Assembly (NCBI GenBank): GCA_002914805.1
Contig: JXTB01000081.1
Location: forward strand, 154,555 to 218,554
Direction of reading: 5' to 3'
Length of the DNA: 64,000 bases
Source: Parasponia andersonii
Taxonomy: Eukaryota; Streptophyta; Magnoliopsida; Rosales; Cannabaceae
Both the position numbers and the translations under genes were made by a program. This document shows, piece after piece, positions 25,318-38,499 of this stretch. The notes under the pieces are model-generated. The model was given only the letters and a program-made list of their open reading frames with translations. It was not told the DNA's origin and ran no database searches. Positions within the stretch are counted from its first letter, which is position 1, and each line of letters opens with the position of its first letter.

Positions 25318-25328
25318 TATATTTATAG
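25318..25328 (-). promoter_or_regulatory. TATA box of the O-fucosyltransferase gene
   Basis: CTATAAATATA on the minus strand, about 130 bp upstream of the ATG. A GA-rich run lies next to it (25329-25342). The position fits a core promoter; inferred only. Confidence 0.45.
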
Positions 25329-25342
25329 GAGAGAGAGAGAGA

Positions 25343-28300
25343 GTCGGATATAGACGATGACGATTATTGTGATGCTACTTTGCTCTTCTAGTAAAAGCGT
25401 ATTAGATTCTTAGCCAGCGAAGACGAGGTCGTCTCTCGGCCTTGCTCTATATGCCTCTCTGGACGATGCAACGGAAAAACAACCTTTCTCATGTATAACT
25501 TTCCCCACATAACAACAAATATATATATATATATATAGGTTGCCCTATTTTTTTTTAACCTGTATTTTTTTTAGCAGGTGATGTGATTATGACTATAATG
25601 AATTATATAAAAATATATATATTATTAATGTTTTTTTTATTTTTTATAATAAAAAATATATATATATTAAATTTTTATTTGAAAAAAAAAATACTTACTA
25701 AATTGGTGGCCATATAAATATATTTTTAAAAAAATTAATTAGAAACGACAAAACAAATACCTCGAACCAATCGTGTGTATCGTGTAAGTCTTATTGGGTT
25801 TCTTTTGCGTTGTTACTCTTGCTATGGAGATTCTGTTTTTCTACTTGTTTTGAAGATTCATTTTTATCTGCCATTGGACGGTCGGGATTGATTTTGATAT
25901 AATCTGATATTTATACATTTAATTTATTTTTTTTATTTTTATATTATAGCTAGAGGATAAGATGGATTTTGAATGGAATTTAAAATAAAATAATCAAAAG
26001 ACATCCAAATTTAACTCGGGTTTTTAAAGAAGAGGAGTTATGTATATTTTACATTCAAAAGTATTCTCCAAGTGAATTGACACACACACACAAAAAAAAA
26101 AAAGAAAAAAAACTTAGTGTCTAATCAAATTAATGATATTTGAATAGAATTATGTTTTTTTTTTAATTATTAGTGGTAGCGAATATAAACTCGTTTTTAA
26201 ATGGGATGTTACTAATTATTTTTATAATTTATGTGGATGATTAGACATGTGTTACTGTCCGAGCTTTTTGTACCGGAAGGAAACTTTCCAGTGGTATTTC
26301 GTTCATTTCGGCCAAGAATTCAAGATCTTTGTTACACTCTCTCTTCACGTGCTTCTCACGTGCTTTATGATCTCCCAATGTTATATTTTACAAGAAAGAG
26401 GGATATGGGAAAAAAAAAAAAAAAGCGAGAAAGATGGATAACTCCAACCCCGAAGGAAGCGCGTGCAGAGTTAATCTGATCCGAAGACTCGGAGAGTCGG
26501 AGATATCAGATAGTTATTATAGTAATATAGTATTGTGAGATTGTGCAACGCCGTTTGTTCACGTGGAGTTACGGCGCGTGATAAACTAACCCCGCCCCTC
26601 GCTCCAAAATCTAAATAAATTGTCGTTACGAGCTTGTTAATAACGCTTTTCGATGTGATTTAAGTGCGCGTTTTATTTTGTCTCATTCCGTTTTTTATGT
26701 TTCGAAATCAGGTGCTTTTGCCTTTATCTAAACCAAACCCTGTGTATTCGCTTCTTCCTGATAGTGAATTCGGCTATCGATATCATTATTCGTAATTATC
26801 TCACTATATTAAGGTTACTTTAACAAACTAAACAAGCTTATCCAACAATGCCACCTCAATAGAAATAGATAATTTTTCTAAAGTTGGTTGGATGAAACAT
26901 TAATAGCAGATAAAGCCTCCGATTACACAAGTAGAACCGATTTGAGATGTGACAGATAATAATTTACCACATAATTAGTTATATGTGATATTTGTTTAAA
27001 GAACGGTACAGAATTAGTTGGGCTATTGATGTACTAGACTAACTAATGATTGTGATGGGGTTTGGATAAAATATTGTTCATGCACCTAACACACTGCTGA
27101 AAAGTACTGGCAGTTGGAACAGATTAGTACAAAAGGAGAAGATGTCAAATGAATAAACACTAATCAATATTATGTCACATAAAATGAGAAGTACATAAAA
27201 TTATTAATTAGGAGTCATAATTAGTGTTTTGAATAGCTCAAGGAACACATTTTAACAGTGTCATAGATGTTGAAGCTCATGAAAATGAGACGGTCATAAA
27301 TAGAGTTTCTATACATAAATGTTATGTTTCGCAGAATGAAGAATTTTGACTCATTTTTTCATACCAAAAAAAAAAAGAAAAAAAAAAAGAAGGAAGGAAA
27401 GAAAGAAAGAAGAGTTTTCCTATCATTATATTAATTATATACTTGTATATGGGTGAATGCTTAAGGACAAGGCAAATCCAAGAAAAAGCACTTTTGAGCA
27501 TGTTTTCTTCACCTGATTTTTTGTGTAGGGCTTGTTTTTTTTCCACCTGATTTATTAATTATTATGCATTAATTATCTCCTCCTTAAAAGCACGCAATAG
27601 ATGATAATTGGGATTGAGATGCTATTATTAGAAACATAGGTGTTTTGTTTTCTTTCGATTTTCATTGTTGAAAATGATTGATATAAATTCCTTGCATTTA
27701 AGTCCAACAAATTCACCTTTCAAAAAGGGGGGAAAAAAAAAGTCCAACAAATTCAGATCGTTACTTCAGATTGTTATCATGAGGAACAATACTAGGAATA
27801 CTATGTGGACAAATGGGTTATTTATTCTTGTAATTTGGAGCTTTCAAATTGGTTTTAGTTATAAATATAAAAAGTTGATAATAGTCCATAAATCATGAAT
27901 TTCAACGAGAAGCTCATGTTTCAAAAATTATGGATCTTAGGAAACAACCATATTTTGTTTATAAGAATTTGATTTGTGTGGTTAGAAAGTCACTAGCTAT
28001 TATTTGACTGGGGAGAAAAAAAGAAGGAAACTTTCTTAGCATTTCTCTTTAAAATAAGCAGAAGAGTTATAAGGTGGACAGTATTTATCAAACCGGTAGT
28101 TGGCCCTATCGTATATCTCACAGAATTTTATAAACACTTCTAGGTCAAATTATGCTCTCTTCTATCATTCGCAAAAGGGAAAAAATATTCTATGTTGTTG
28201 GAAGAAGCTCATACAGGCCATAACTCTACAACATCTAATTTAACTTTGTTAAGTGAGTTCAGTTGAAGTCTTAGTGGTGCTAAGCAAGCTTATTATAAAA

Positions 28301-30676
28301 GGCTTATCGTACTATTATATTGTTGTTGTCAGATATGGTTGTTTTGTTTGCCAAAAGGTATTCCCAAAAGAATTTCAAATAAAATAATGATCAAGTTGAC
28401 GACTTCGGCCATGTGAATTTCAACCACATATGCTTCCTGTCGACGCCGCTGTACTGACTAACCCTACAGAAGAAAAAGATCCGGTAATTGGAGTGGTTGT
28501 CTATTTTGGATACTTAATTTTTAAAAATATCATATTGAAATGTTGGGTACATCAGTTAGCATCGAAATATTAATTGATAGACAACAGCTGCATGATGTTT
28601 TTAGTAGGACTGTCGACTGTGAGTTTACAAAAGCAAATAAATATTTGTTGGAACCACAAAGGTGAGAGACTCTTGTTGGTCTCGTCGTTCAAATGCATGA
28701 CGGTTTTAAATTAAATGTCGATACTAAAAGTAAACAAATTACTGATCTGGCTTAACTTGTCCAGGACTTCGGTGACGTGTTATCAAACTGGGAAACTGGA
28801 GTTCAAACTTAACTGAATTTAACCGAATCGAATAGAATGGTTTTCGTTTTGGTTACAGTTTAGTCATCTGGGTTCAGAATCGAACTCGAATATTTATTTA
28901 AAAGGAAAAATGTAGCATTTGGACATTTTTTTTTAAAATATATTTGGATATTTTGTTTTATTTTTATAATTAGGACTACTAAAATTTGGCCCAGAAATAC
29001 TCTTAATTATTCTAAAAATGATTCGTATTCCTATTGGATACGGAAAAAAAAAAAAAAAACGTTTAAATAATTGGGCTCATGTTATTATATTTTTTTTGGG
29101 TTTACAAAATTCCAGGCCTAAAGTGCCAAAAATTTTAAAATCTCAGATGATATGTATTTTTTTCGAAAAATCCCAAAATTATTGATATGTATTGTTTTCG
29201 AAAAATCCTAAAATTATTTAGAAAAATATCACTTTTAAAATATTTTTAGAAAAGTAACACTTTTAATATATACCTCAATGATACTTAAGATAGCTAATTA
29301 AATTATTTGGGATAATTAATTTAATTACTTGAAGTAACTAGTCAAATTACCTGAGTAACTTACTTTGTTACTTCAAGTATCTTATCAATTAATAAAAAAA
29401 TGGTATTTTTATGAATACTTTTAAAAGTGATCTTTTCTAATTAAAATCTGAGATTTTTCAAATAATTTAAAATTTTAGAATTTTTCAATTAATTTGAAAA
29501 ATTACCATTAAAAAACATCAAATTTCCTCTATTTTTTTCCCTCGTCTAAAGCCTATAGGCAAATAATGAAAAACTCAAATCTAAATCTAACCAAGAGAAA
29601 TATATGCTTAGCACTTGTTTTTTAAAATTTTTTTCATAAATACTCATTTTTAATTTTTCTTTCAAAAATATCCGTTTTATGGTCTACATTTCATATATAA
29701 AATATGAATGGTCCATATTTACAATATAAATTTTATCCATGAAATATACATTTTATGTGTAAAATATGAGCGGTATACATTTTAAAATGTATGTCAATTT
29801 TTAGTGTAATTTTTATTTATGAAATGTAGACCATGGTATACATTCAATGATATACATTTTATGTGTAAAATAAAAATAGTCTATATTTCTCAAAAAAAAA
29901 GTATAAAAATAAGTATTTATGAAATAAAAATAAAAATTAGATATTTATAAAAATATGGTTTCAAAAACAGATATTTATGAATTTTTCTCAACAACCAAAC
30001 TCAACTTAAACCTAAAAACCTAATATAGTATGGACGATTTTCGGTTTAGCTCTTCCCTTCGACTAAAAATTGAGACATGGACGAATTTCACCCTTAATAG
30101 ATGTAACTATCGTTAAGAAAATTCATAGAATGAGAATGAGCATTGAATATCTCATTCCAAATGCCTAAGGTGAAGTCTTGGTGGCTTTGTTAAAAAAGTT
30201 AGATCGTATCATATCTCCCAAGATGGAGAAGGCTAAAGTCAGGATGTCTCTCTCAGGGACTAAGGATATTACCCTAAATCTCTAGTCTTTAGAGATACCG
30301 TATATGCTCTGAATTCTAGCTCTGAGTGCCATCCAAAGTTAGGTCAAAATACTATTAGATGCATTCAACTTTTATTTTTTTAAAAGTTAACTATATGTAT
30401 GTTAAAGCTGTAAAATGAGACATAATTTAGCTAAGTTTACCTTAGGAGTGAATGGTGAGCTAATATGATCTTCCAATCAAATCTCTTTACTATAAAAAAC
30501 TTTGCTAATTTATGATAGTTGAGTCATTTCCTTGCCTTGAAAAAAAAACGGAAAATAAAAATGAGAAGTAACAAGGGAAGAGACCAAGATCTTCGGGAAT
30601 ATTTTGTGTATTAGTATTGGCCTTGAAATAAAAAGATTATTCTAATGAAAGATCCATTCTACTCTTTAGTTGTAAA
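25343..30676. other. Long AT-rich intergenic region, no gene seen
   Basis: Contains AT microsatellites (25518-25537 and about 25611-25669) and a two-copy 35-bp tandem repeat at 29149-29218 (GATATGTATT...CGAAAAATCC). At about 29680-29890 a degenerate repeat of ATACATTTTATGTGTAAAAT words occurs. Short ORFs here lack recognisable motifs. A few hundred bases at about 30100-30340 are less AT-rich but match nothing I know. Confidence 0.55.
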
Positions 30677-30685
30677 CGAGCTGTC

Positions 30686-30710
30686 TAACCCGCGTGTTTG
30701 CTGTGGGTTA
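30686..30710 (-). other. Candidate Helitron 3' terminal hairpin
   Basis: TAACCC (30686-30691) pairs with GGGTTA (30705-30710), with GC and wobble pairs extending the stem inward. On the minus strand five bases separate it from CTCG followed by T. Helitron 3' ends carry a short GC-rich hairpin just before CTRR; CTCG would be a one-base decayed version. Confidence 0.5.
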
Positions 30711-31184
30711 CATATGAAATATAATGAATTGATAATAAAGTAATTATTTTATTATTTATAATAGTTAATTGTTTTTTACATTATAATGATAGTTATCTAA
30801 AATATGATCAAGTATTATTTAGGATATTACAAAATATATTTATATCGACATGGATTAGTGGTTGATTTCATAGCTTTTGTTTTCCCCTCTTTTGTTGTTC
30901 CTCTTCACTGCAATTAGGGGGGGGGGGGGAAACTAGGATAAGAAGGGAAAAATTAAATCAAGTTTTTTCTTTAAAAAAAAAAGGAAAATAAGGAATTTTT
31001 GTTGTTAAAAGAGGAAGTATTTTTTTTGAATATAAATAAATGGATCACCTGATTAATTTTTGTTTTCTTGATTCTTCTGTCGATTTTGTTTTTGATCTGA
31101 AATAGAAAAAAAAAACTTATTATTTAACTAATGAATAAGATGTTTTATATTTTTTAAAAGGTAGTATAAATTAATAGTAGTTTA

Positions 31185-33328
31185 TTACATTTCTGTAATT
31201 TTCTTTGGATCAAGTGTTTTTAGATCTAGTAGTATAGCTGGTATTGCTTCCGTTTCTGGGATGCGTGGTGGTGGTGGAAGTAATAATATCGTGGATTTAT
31301 CATCTTCAAATATTTTTGATACAATTATATTAATTAAGGCTCATGTAGTCCTAAAATAAACTTAAAATATTTTTGTTTGCCTATATAGTTGCTCGATTAT
31401 TGGTAGTAATATCATTGGATCAGTGTAATTTTCTTGTATTATTAGTTACGAGCATGGTTTTTTTATTAGAGCTTGAGCCACTATTCCAAATATTGTGATG
31501 ATGGTATACCCTGTTTTCTCTTGAATTCTGATGTTTAATTTGTACCTGCGGAAATAATAATGCAGGAAATGAGTTTAGTGTAAAAAATTAGAAAAGATAT
31601 TTTGATTAATAATTGATATTATAAATTATTTTTTTACTGAGTGAATTAGTTAAGGAAATGCTAATGTAAATCATTTAATTATGTGTTATACCATGGAGTT
31701 GGAGTTGATGTGAGATAACCGCGTGTATCGCACCACTATCCATTTCTTACGTGCAGTACTTGTCTATAGCATTTGGGGCAGGAATTATAATACTAATCTT
31801 GATGTGCTTTAAATTTAAATATTATTACTTTTACTGTAAATTTGATCTCCTAAGAGTAAAAAAAAAAAATTGATATTAGTTTAAATTATTATATGAAATA
31901 GTGTTTTTATTAATATTATTATATTTATACTAACTTGTTGGTTTAGATGATCCAACTAGTTTAATTCTGCAATAGTTTTTCTGTTTTATAATTTTTGTTG
32001 CTCCAATGATTGTATTTTTCTTAGAATTGAAACTGAAAAAAAATTCAACATATTGTGTTGTATATTGAAATTTGAATAACAGATTGACAAAAAAAAAATA
32101 GAAAGGTTAATATTGAATTAAACTAAATAGAATGAGATTTTATTTTTATTTTATAAATAAAAAAAGTATAAGAGGTAATTATTACCTTTTTTAATATATT
32201 AGTTTCTGGTATATCTATGTTTATAAAATATATCATTGCACCTATACTCACAACATATATATTTCATGTTTAGTACAAAAGCTTATTTTAATTAGTATAT
32301 AATTGAAAGTGAAAAATGAATAGTTTTATATATAGAGATAAAATGTAGTTATTTATTACCTAAATATTGTTTTACTGTTATCGATGTAAAGATGATTATG
32401 ATTGGTTCTTCTATAGTTTGTAGAATATCTTCACTAACGTTTTTTGTTGTTTCTCCCCATAAATTGATTTATAGTTTTTCGCTTCTGTAATGAAAATAAA
32501 ACAATATTAAAGGATGATTAGAATTAAAAAATAAGAATTTTCAAATGTGTGTATTTTAGTAATAAATAAATTAATTACCTAATATTTTGTATCTTTAGCG
32601 TTCGTCTTGGTGTTATTTTTTTCTTAATTTCTATCACTTCTAGGTCTTGTATTTCTATTAACGTTCCTATAACATTTGTTATTAAAAAGGAAAAAATAGA
32701 AACAAATAAAAAAACAAATAAAGAGATTAGGATTTGGGAGTTTATGTAATTATTAGTCAATATTAATAAGAAAATAATAATACTTAATAAGATATCATGG
32801 ACATTTATTCTCGAAGATAGTTGATCAAAATCTATGAAGTAAAATTTGTGCATTGGAATATATGTTGTTGGGGTTGCTATTAGAGTAAAGGATGTTGCTC
32901 TGGCAAATTGAAGCATTACTGCATGAGGAACAACTTTGTATTTTGGTTTATTTTGTGTGATATTAAAATTACTGATTTGATATATTTGTCCTTCGGTTAT
33001 CTGTTGTGATATGTGATCTATATCTTGAGTTTTAATTGTTCCATGGATTGCTTCATGTTGTGTTGTAGAAAAAACTTATTTGATTATTATATGATATTAT
33101 ATAATATTAAATACACCAAAGGAATATATGCATTAATCATATTAAAATATAATAAAATATGATATGAAGCAATTTGACATTTTTTATCACGTCGTGATCA
33201 ATTAAAATGCAATCTAGACTTATCAGATATCCAATTGTATAGTTGTTGTTGTGCCATAGTATGCTAATATGAACTTCAATTGGGCCATAAATTTCATTTG
33301 GCTTGAGTGACCGTATTGGTGTTGCCAT
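31185..33328 (-). pseudogene. Helitron RPA-like single-stranded DNA-binding protein pseudogene
   Basis: The start is MATPIRSLKPNEIYGPIEVH at 33328. After an intron, the OB-fold phrase EGQIYQISNFNITQNKPKYK (33000-32900 region) is typical of replication protein A / DUF223. Further exons read VIGTLIEIQDLEVI (about 32670-32630), LWGETTKNVSEDILQTIEEP (about 32465-32405) and TVKQYLG. The C-terminal zinc-finger region has CPKCYRQV and WCDTRG (about 31790-31715), then RYKLNIRIQEKTG and IFGIVAQALIKKPC. The likely stop is at 31185-31187 after a proline-rich tail. A TAG just before WCDTRG and at least two further in-frame stops (after KKPCS and after TKIF) break it. RPA genes are known cargo or components of plant Helitrons and presumably coat single-stranded intermediates. 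Confidence 0.75.
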
Positions 33329-33559
33329 TTTTTTAACTACAAAATGAGAAAAAAAATTAGTAAAATAGAAATAAGATTAATAACAATTGAAGATCTTATG
33401 TATAAAATGGTGGGAAATGTATATATAAATCTACATTAATATAAGGTTTTCAAAATGTTTAGTTAATAGTATTAGATTTTTACTTATGTCATATTTTGTA
33501 AAATTTCTCTATAAACAATATTTTTAATATAATTTGGATATTTATTGATAGATTCATTT

Positions 33560-36500
33560 ATTAATATCTATAATCCTTTAGGAGATGTTACTCGTAATAA
33601 AGCTACATACAATTGACCGTATGTAAAAATTTCATTCTCTAAATAAATACCTACTTTATTTAATAATTGTCCTTGGTTTTTATTTATTGTCATTGCATAG
33701 CATGTTTTAACAGGAAATTATCATCTTTTTAAGGCAAATAGTTATCTAGATTCATTTATAATCATTTCTATTCTTGGAATGTATAATTTTTCATTTTTAT
33801 TATTTGAATTTATTATTTGGCCTTCTATAATTTTATTTGTTAATTGTGTAATAATAAGTCTTGTGCCGTTATAGCCTCATTGATTGGTTTAAATTCCGTA
33901 ATAGTGTTATCGGAATTCTAACTTTAAGATTTAATTCATATGGTGGTATGCAATTAAAATTTAAAGTGTATAAAAATTCTTGAGGATATAATAAATTAAG
34001 TTCATCAATGTTTTCAGTTGAAGCTATTATCGTATCATAACTATAATAAGTTTTTAATTCGTTTGGCATTAGTGATAGTATATATTTATTTATATCATCT
34101 GCTATTTTATTTTTTGAGGTTATTATTGTCCTATGTCTTATGTAGTTAATATTATTAAAAAAAATTTAAGATTGTCGTATATTAATTTTGAAATTTTTTC
34201 GATTAGATTTGATTCATACTATATTATATATTTTTCTGGTACTTTAATCCATGTTATATCTTCACTTTCAGAATCTTTTATTCCTTCTGCAGTACTATCT
34301 CCAATACTTAATATCCATTTTGAAAATTCTAGAATTTTTTTTTCTTGTTTGGTAGTGTTTGGAGTTTTTGAGTCTCATATTTTTTATTATGGTTTATAAT
34401 TTAAAATGTGACAAGAGATAATAATTATTTATACTTACATTTATTATGTCTTCTTTTATTCTTGCAGGGATAACAGGTAAAATTTGTCTGAAATCACCAC
34501 CTAATATAATTGTCATTCTACCAAAAGGTTGAGTAAAGTTATTTTTTAAATCTTGTAGTGTTTTATCCAAAGTTTTGAAATAGTATTTATTATTCATTAG
34601 CACTTCATCCCATAATATTAGTGTTGTTTTTTCGATTAATTTTGCTAATTGAGTCCTTTTTTTGATATGACAAGTAGAAAATTTATCAGTTGATAAAGGT
34701 ATTCGAAATCTTGAATGTACAGTTCTGTCTTTAGGTAATAATAATGAGGCTATTCTAGATAATGTTATTGCTAATACAATTCCGTTATCTAATCTTATTT
34801 TTATAATAATTGTATTCTACAAATAAGTTTTTTCAGTGAACCTATATCCATAGATGAAGAATAGGTTTTGTTTTTTTATTATTTACTGATTTGATAATTT
34901 CTTCATAGATATAATGTTATTCATTATTTAGATTTTTTTCTAAAATATTATTTTCTTCTTTTAGTTTATTGATGTCGTAATCAAGTTCTTTTCGCAAGAG
35001 TTTGTTATTCAAATCATCAATTAATATTTCCGTTAGTAAGGGTAAATTAAAATTGGTTAAGCTTGATGAATTTAAGTTAGTTGTTTTTCTAATTCGTACA
35101 ATACATAATTGTATAATTCATTTTCAGGAATTTAAAATTTTGGATTATTGAATAAGATTTTTAATTCGATGTGAAATATCTTCTGTCATAAGCTTCCAAT
35201 GATTTTCAAATAATGTTATTGAGTTATTAATATTACAAAATAATAAAATTATAGCAAATAGTCGTCGTAGTTGATGCGGTGTCGATCAAAATGAAGTTTC
35301 CAGTATTGATTCGTTCAATTCTTTATCATCTCCTATTAAACCTAATGCATTACATACTGCTTGATTTGTTGAATATGTTATATTATTAATAGTTCGTAAA
35401 GATTCAAAACTTGTTGCACCTTTTTGATGATTTAATAGTAGCTTCAAATAATATAATTCTCCGAAATTTGGGTGAACATAAAAAGTACATCCAATTGAAT
35501 ACCCAGATTTCCCAAGAGTCCAAATTTTATCTTTATTATTCCATACTCATTTAGTGGGAAATTTTATATATAACAATTGTCTAGCTTCCATATTAAATTT
35601 ATTTATTTCCATCGATTCTGTTAATATTGTTTTCTAAATTCCTAGTTGTCTGATTACATTATCAAGTCGTTGAATTGAACGAAATATTATGTTTTACATA
35701 TGTGGCAAATGGATTGTTAATCTTTGTATTGTTGGATATCTATTATGTATGGAATATTGTACAATCTCCACATGGCTTCATACAGTGTTATGTACTGACA
35801 ATTATTGTAATTTTTTATTTTATATTTTTTTATAAATAATTTGTCCAGATTGTTCTGTATAGATATTATCTTTTATTACTGCTCTTATTATATCTAGACC
35901 TTTTGTTAGATATTTAAACAAAAATATTATTAACATTGGTTGCGAATATATTTCAATATTTATATGGGCACAAAATTTTAAACATGGGTCTTTATTATAA
36001 GAGACTGCAAATCTATTATCTAGTTTAATATTTTCTTTCTGTACATAAAATATTATATTTCTACGTTTATAATTAATGAATCTATTTTCTTCGATAGTTG
36101 TTTCGTTCTTAAATTGTTTTGTTCTATATTTACAATCTCCACATGGCTTCATACAGTGTTATGTACCGACAATTATTGTAATTTTTTATTTTATCTATTT
36201 TTTTATAAATAATTTGTCTAGATTGTTCTGTACAGATATTATCTTTTATTACTGCTCTTATTCTATCTGGACCTTTTGTTAGATATTTAAACAAATATAT
36301 TATTAACACTTATTACAAATATATTTCAACATTTATATGGGCACAAATTAAACATAGGTCTTTATTATAAGAGACTACAAATCTATTATCTAGTTTAATA
36401 TTTTCTTTCTGTACATAAAATATTGTATTTCTATGTTTATAATTAATAAATCCATTTTCTTCGATGGTTGTTTCGTTCTTAAATTGTTTAGGAAATTTTT

Positions 36501-38499
36501 TAGAACATACAGAATTTTTCATGCATGGGGCATTTGGTTTAGCGATTCCACATGGTCTTTACGTCATAAATTATGTTATAATATTATATTCTTCTAGTTT
36601 TTTTTTTCAGGATTTGGTATATCAGCTGAAATAAATTTATCTATTTGTGATAGTTCATATAGTTTCTCATTTAGAGATAACCAGAATAAAAAATGACAAT
36701 GAGATAGACCATGCTTTTGGAATTCGATGACGTATAGATTTACGTTACAAAATAAACAGAAAAAATATAAAAATGTGTTAATTTTAATTAAGAAAGGGAA
36801 TTACTATTTTTCATAATATATTTTGATTTATTGAGTTAAGAGATGTGATCTCACCTGCAATAATTGTTCCGAAGATTTTTTCAGTTTTGATAATAGATAA
36901 AATTTGATTTAATTTCATTTAAAAATTCTTATAATTATGTCAGGTCTATCTTCAGGATTTTGACCGGGCGCAAGTAATTTCAGGCTATTTAGGATTGCAT
37001 GTAAATGTTATAAATAAATTGGAATTTCTATATTTTTTGCATATTCCCATCTTGATAGTTTTGAATCATATATTTAGGACTTCCAATATGGCTAGATTGG
37101 ATAATAATTGGTTTACCAACTGCTTTAGCATTTGTATCTCCTCTTATAATAGAATCTTGAACGCCTTGATAAATTTCGGATCTTAAATTTATTTTGATTT
37201 TTTCTGATATAATCTAATCGATCTTATTCAATAGAAGCATATGTATCGACTACATATTATTGGAAAAGTCTTTCATCTCTGAATAAAATATTATTTATAT
37301 TTTTGCACTGTTGTAATTGATAACAATAAAATGCTCTCATAAGTATTTTATTTGTTGAAGGTCATTTATCTGGTCTGTTTATATTCTAACTTAAATCAGT
37401 TCTATAACCATCTTCTCCATATGAAAATAAAAGTGGATATTGTAAGGCCATATATGATGGGTTAATTTTGTGATTCTTTGTAAATTATTTATTTTATCTT
37501 CGATTATAATATCTCTTCCTTCTTTGTATTCGTCAATATCTCTGATAATTAAACCTTATATATCAGTCGATGTAGGTAATTCATACTGATTATTACCAGT
37601 AGGTCGTCGTCCTGCGAAAAAGCTTGACCAATTTGTTGTTTTTGTCAAACATTTTTAATAAATTTTCTATAATAAGTTTTGTTAATTCCTTTGATGTGTT
37701 ATCAAATAAGAATGTTGATATTCTGTTTTCAATTTCATTTTATATACCATATATATATAATTGGGCAAATTTTGGAGGATTATTATTAGTTGATAATAAT
37801 GATCCCATAAGATAATGTATTTGGCCACTGATTTTAAAAATGTATAGACCGTCAGAATTTCTTATATTTTATTCTATATTTGCTTCAAAAGAAGTGAATG
37901 CAAATATAGAATTAAAAGTTTGAATATTTTTACGAAAGTTTGTGCTTAAAGCCCCTTCATAATAATCAATTAATCGAACTAGAAATGGAGGGTTTTTGGG
38001 TATAGGAAGTTTTACTTTTCTGTTTTTACAACATAAATTATATTTTGGGGGATAGGTTTTTTTGATGAACTTGTCAAGATAAAAGAATGTATCACAATGT
38101 TCACAGGTATAAGTGCAATTTCTAAGATCGTGATATTTATTTGTATCACCTGTAATACAATATTAGACAGAAATACAGAATCATGGGTTATGTACAGTTG
38201 AAGTTTGTGATAATGACAGTTTTTTTTTTCCTTTTATATTTGTAGGAAGTAAGAAAATTATTTTGTCTATTAAGATCAGTGAGTGTTAATGCCCTGACTG
38301 TATGAGAAAAGCATATTTTAGAATTTTCAGAGCTTAATATTGAAATAAACTTTGATTGATGTAATTCTTCTAAAGTAATGCTAGAATTCTCATGCTGATA
38401 ATTCGAGGTTTTACTGTAATTGTATACAGAATCTTCATTCAGAAGACAATGACGACGTTGTTTTCGTTGATGTCTTGATGATAAAAAGTCTTCAAACAT
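33560..38499 (-). pseudogene. Helitron Rep-helicase (RepHel) pseudogene
   Basis: It begins about 38499 (MFEDFLSSRHQRKQRRHC). A Helitron N-like domain follows: CEHCDTFFYLDKF, CCKNRKVKLPIPKNPP and SGQIHYLMGSLL (about 38120-37770), GNNQYELPTSTDI (about 37600-37560), then YVIEFQKHGLSHCHFLFWL with the HUH-type HCH at 36701-36693. The Pif1 helicase half has KLIEKTTLILWDEVLM (Walker B), PFGRMTIILGGDFRQILPVI (near 34530-34460) and the C-terminal motifs VRIPITLLRNLNQSMRLCNG and [13 protein letters not shown] (about 33930-33680). The Walker A site reads GYRFTEKT where the family has GYGGTGKT, followed by a stop. Stops, a 371-bp tandem duplication (not a multiple of 3) and frameshifts show it is inactive. 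Confidence 0.85.
35761..36502 (-). repeat. 371-bp tandem duplication inside RepHel
   Basis: The block starting ACAATCTCCACATGGCTTCA occurs at 35761 and at 36132, and similarity continues to the end of each copy (TTCTTAAATTGTTT). On the minus strand both copies encode KQFKNETTIEENxFINYKxR and KENIKLDNRF. The copies differ at scattered bases and small indels, so the duplication is old. A period of 371 shifts the reading frame. Confidence 0.9.

Noticed and set aside
26231..26479. 82-codon plus-strand ORF in the 26-kb spacer
   Set aside because: No motif or gene structure, two overlapping frames, and it ends in a poly-A-derived Lys run.
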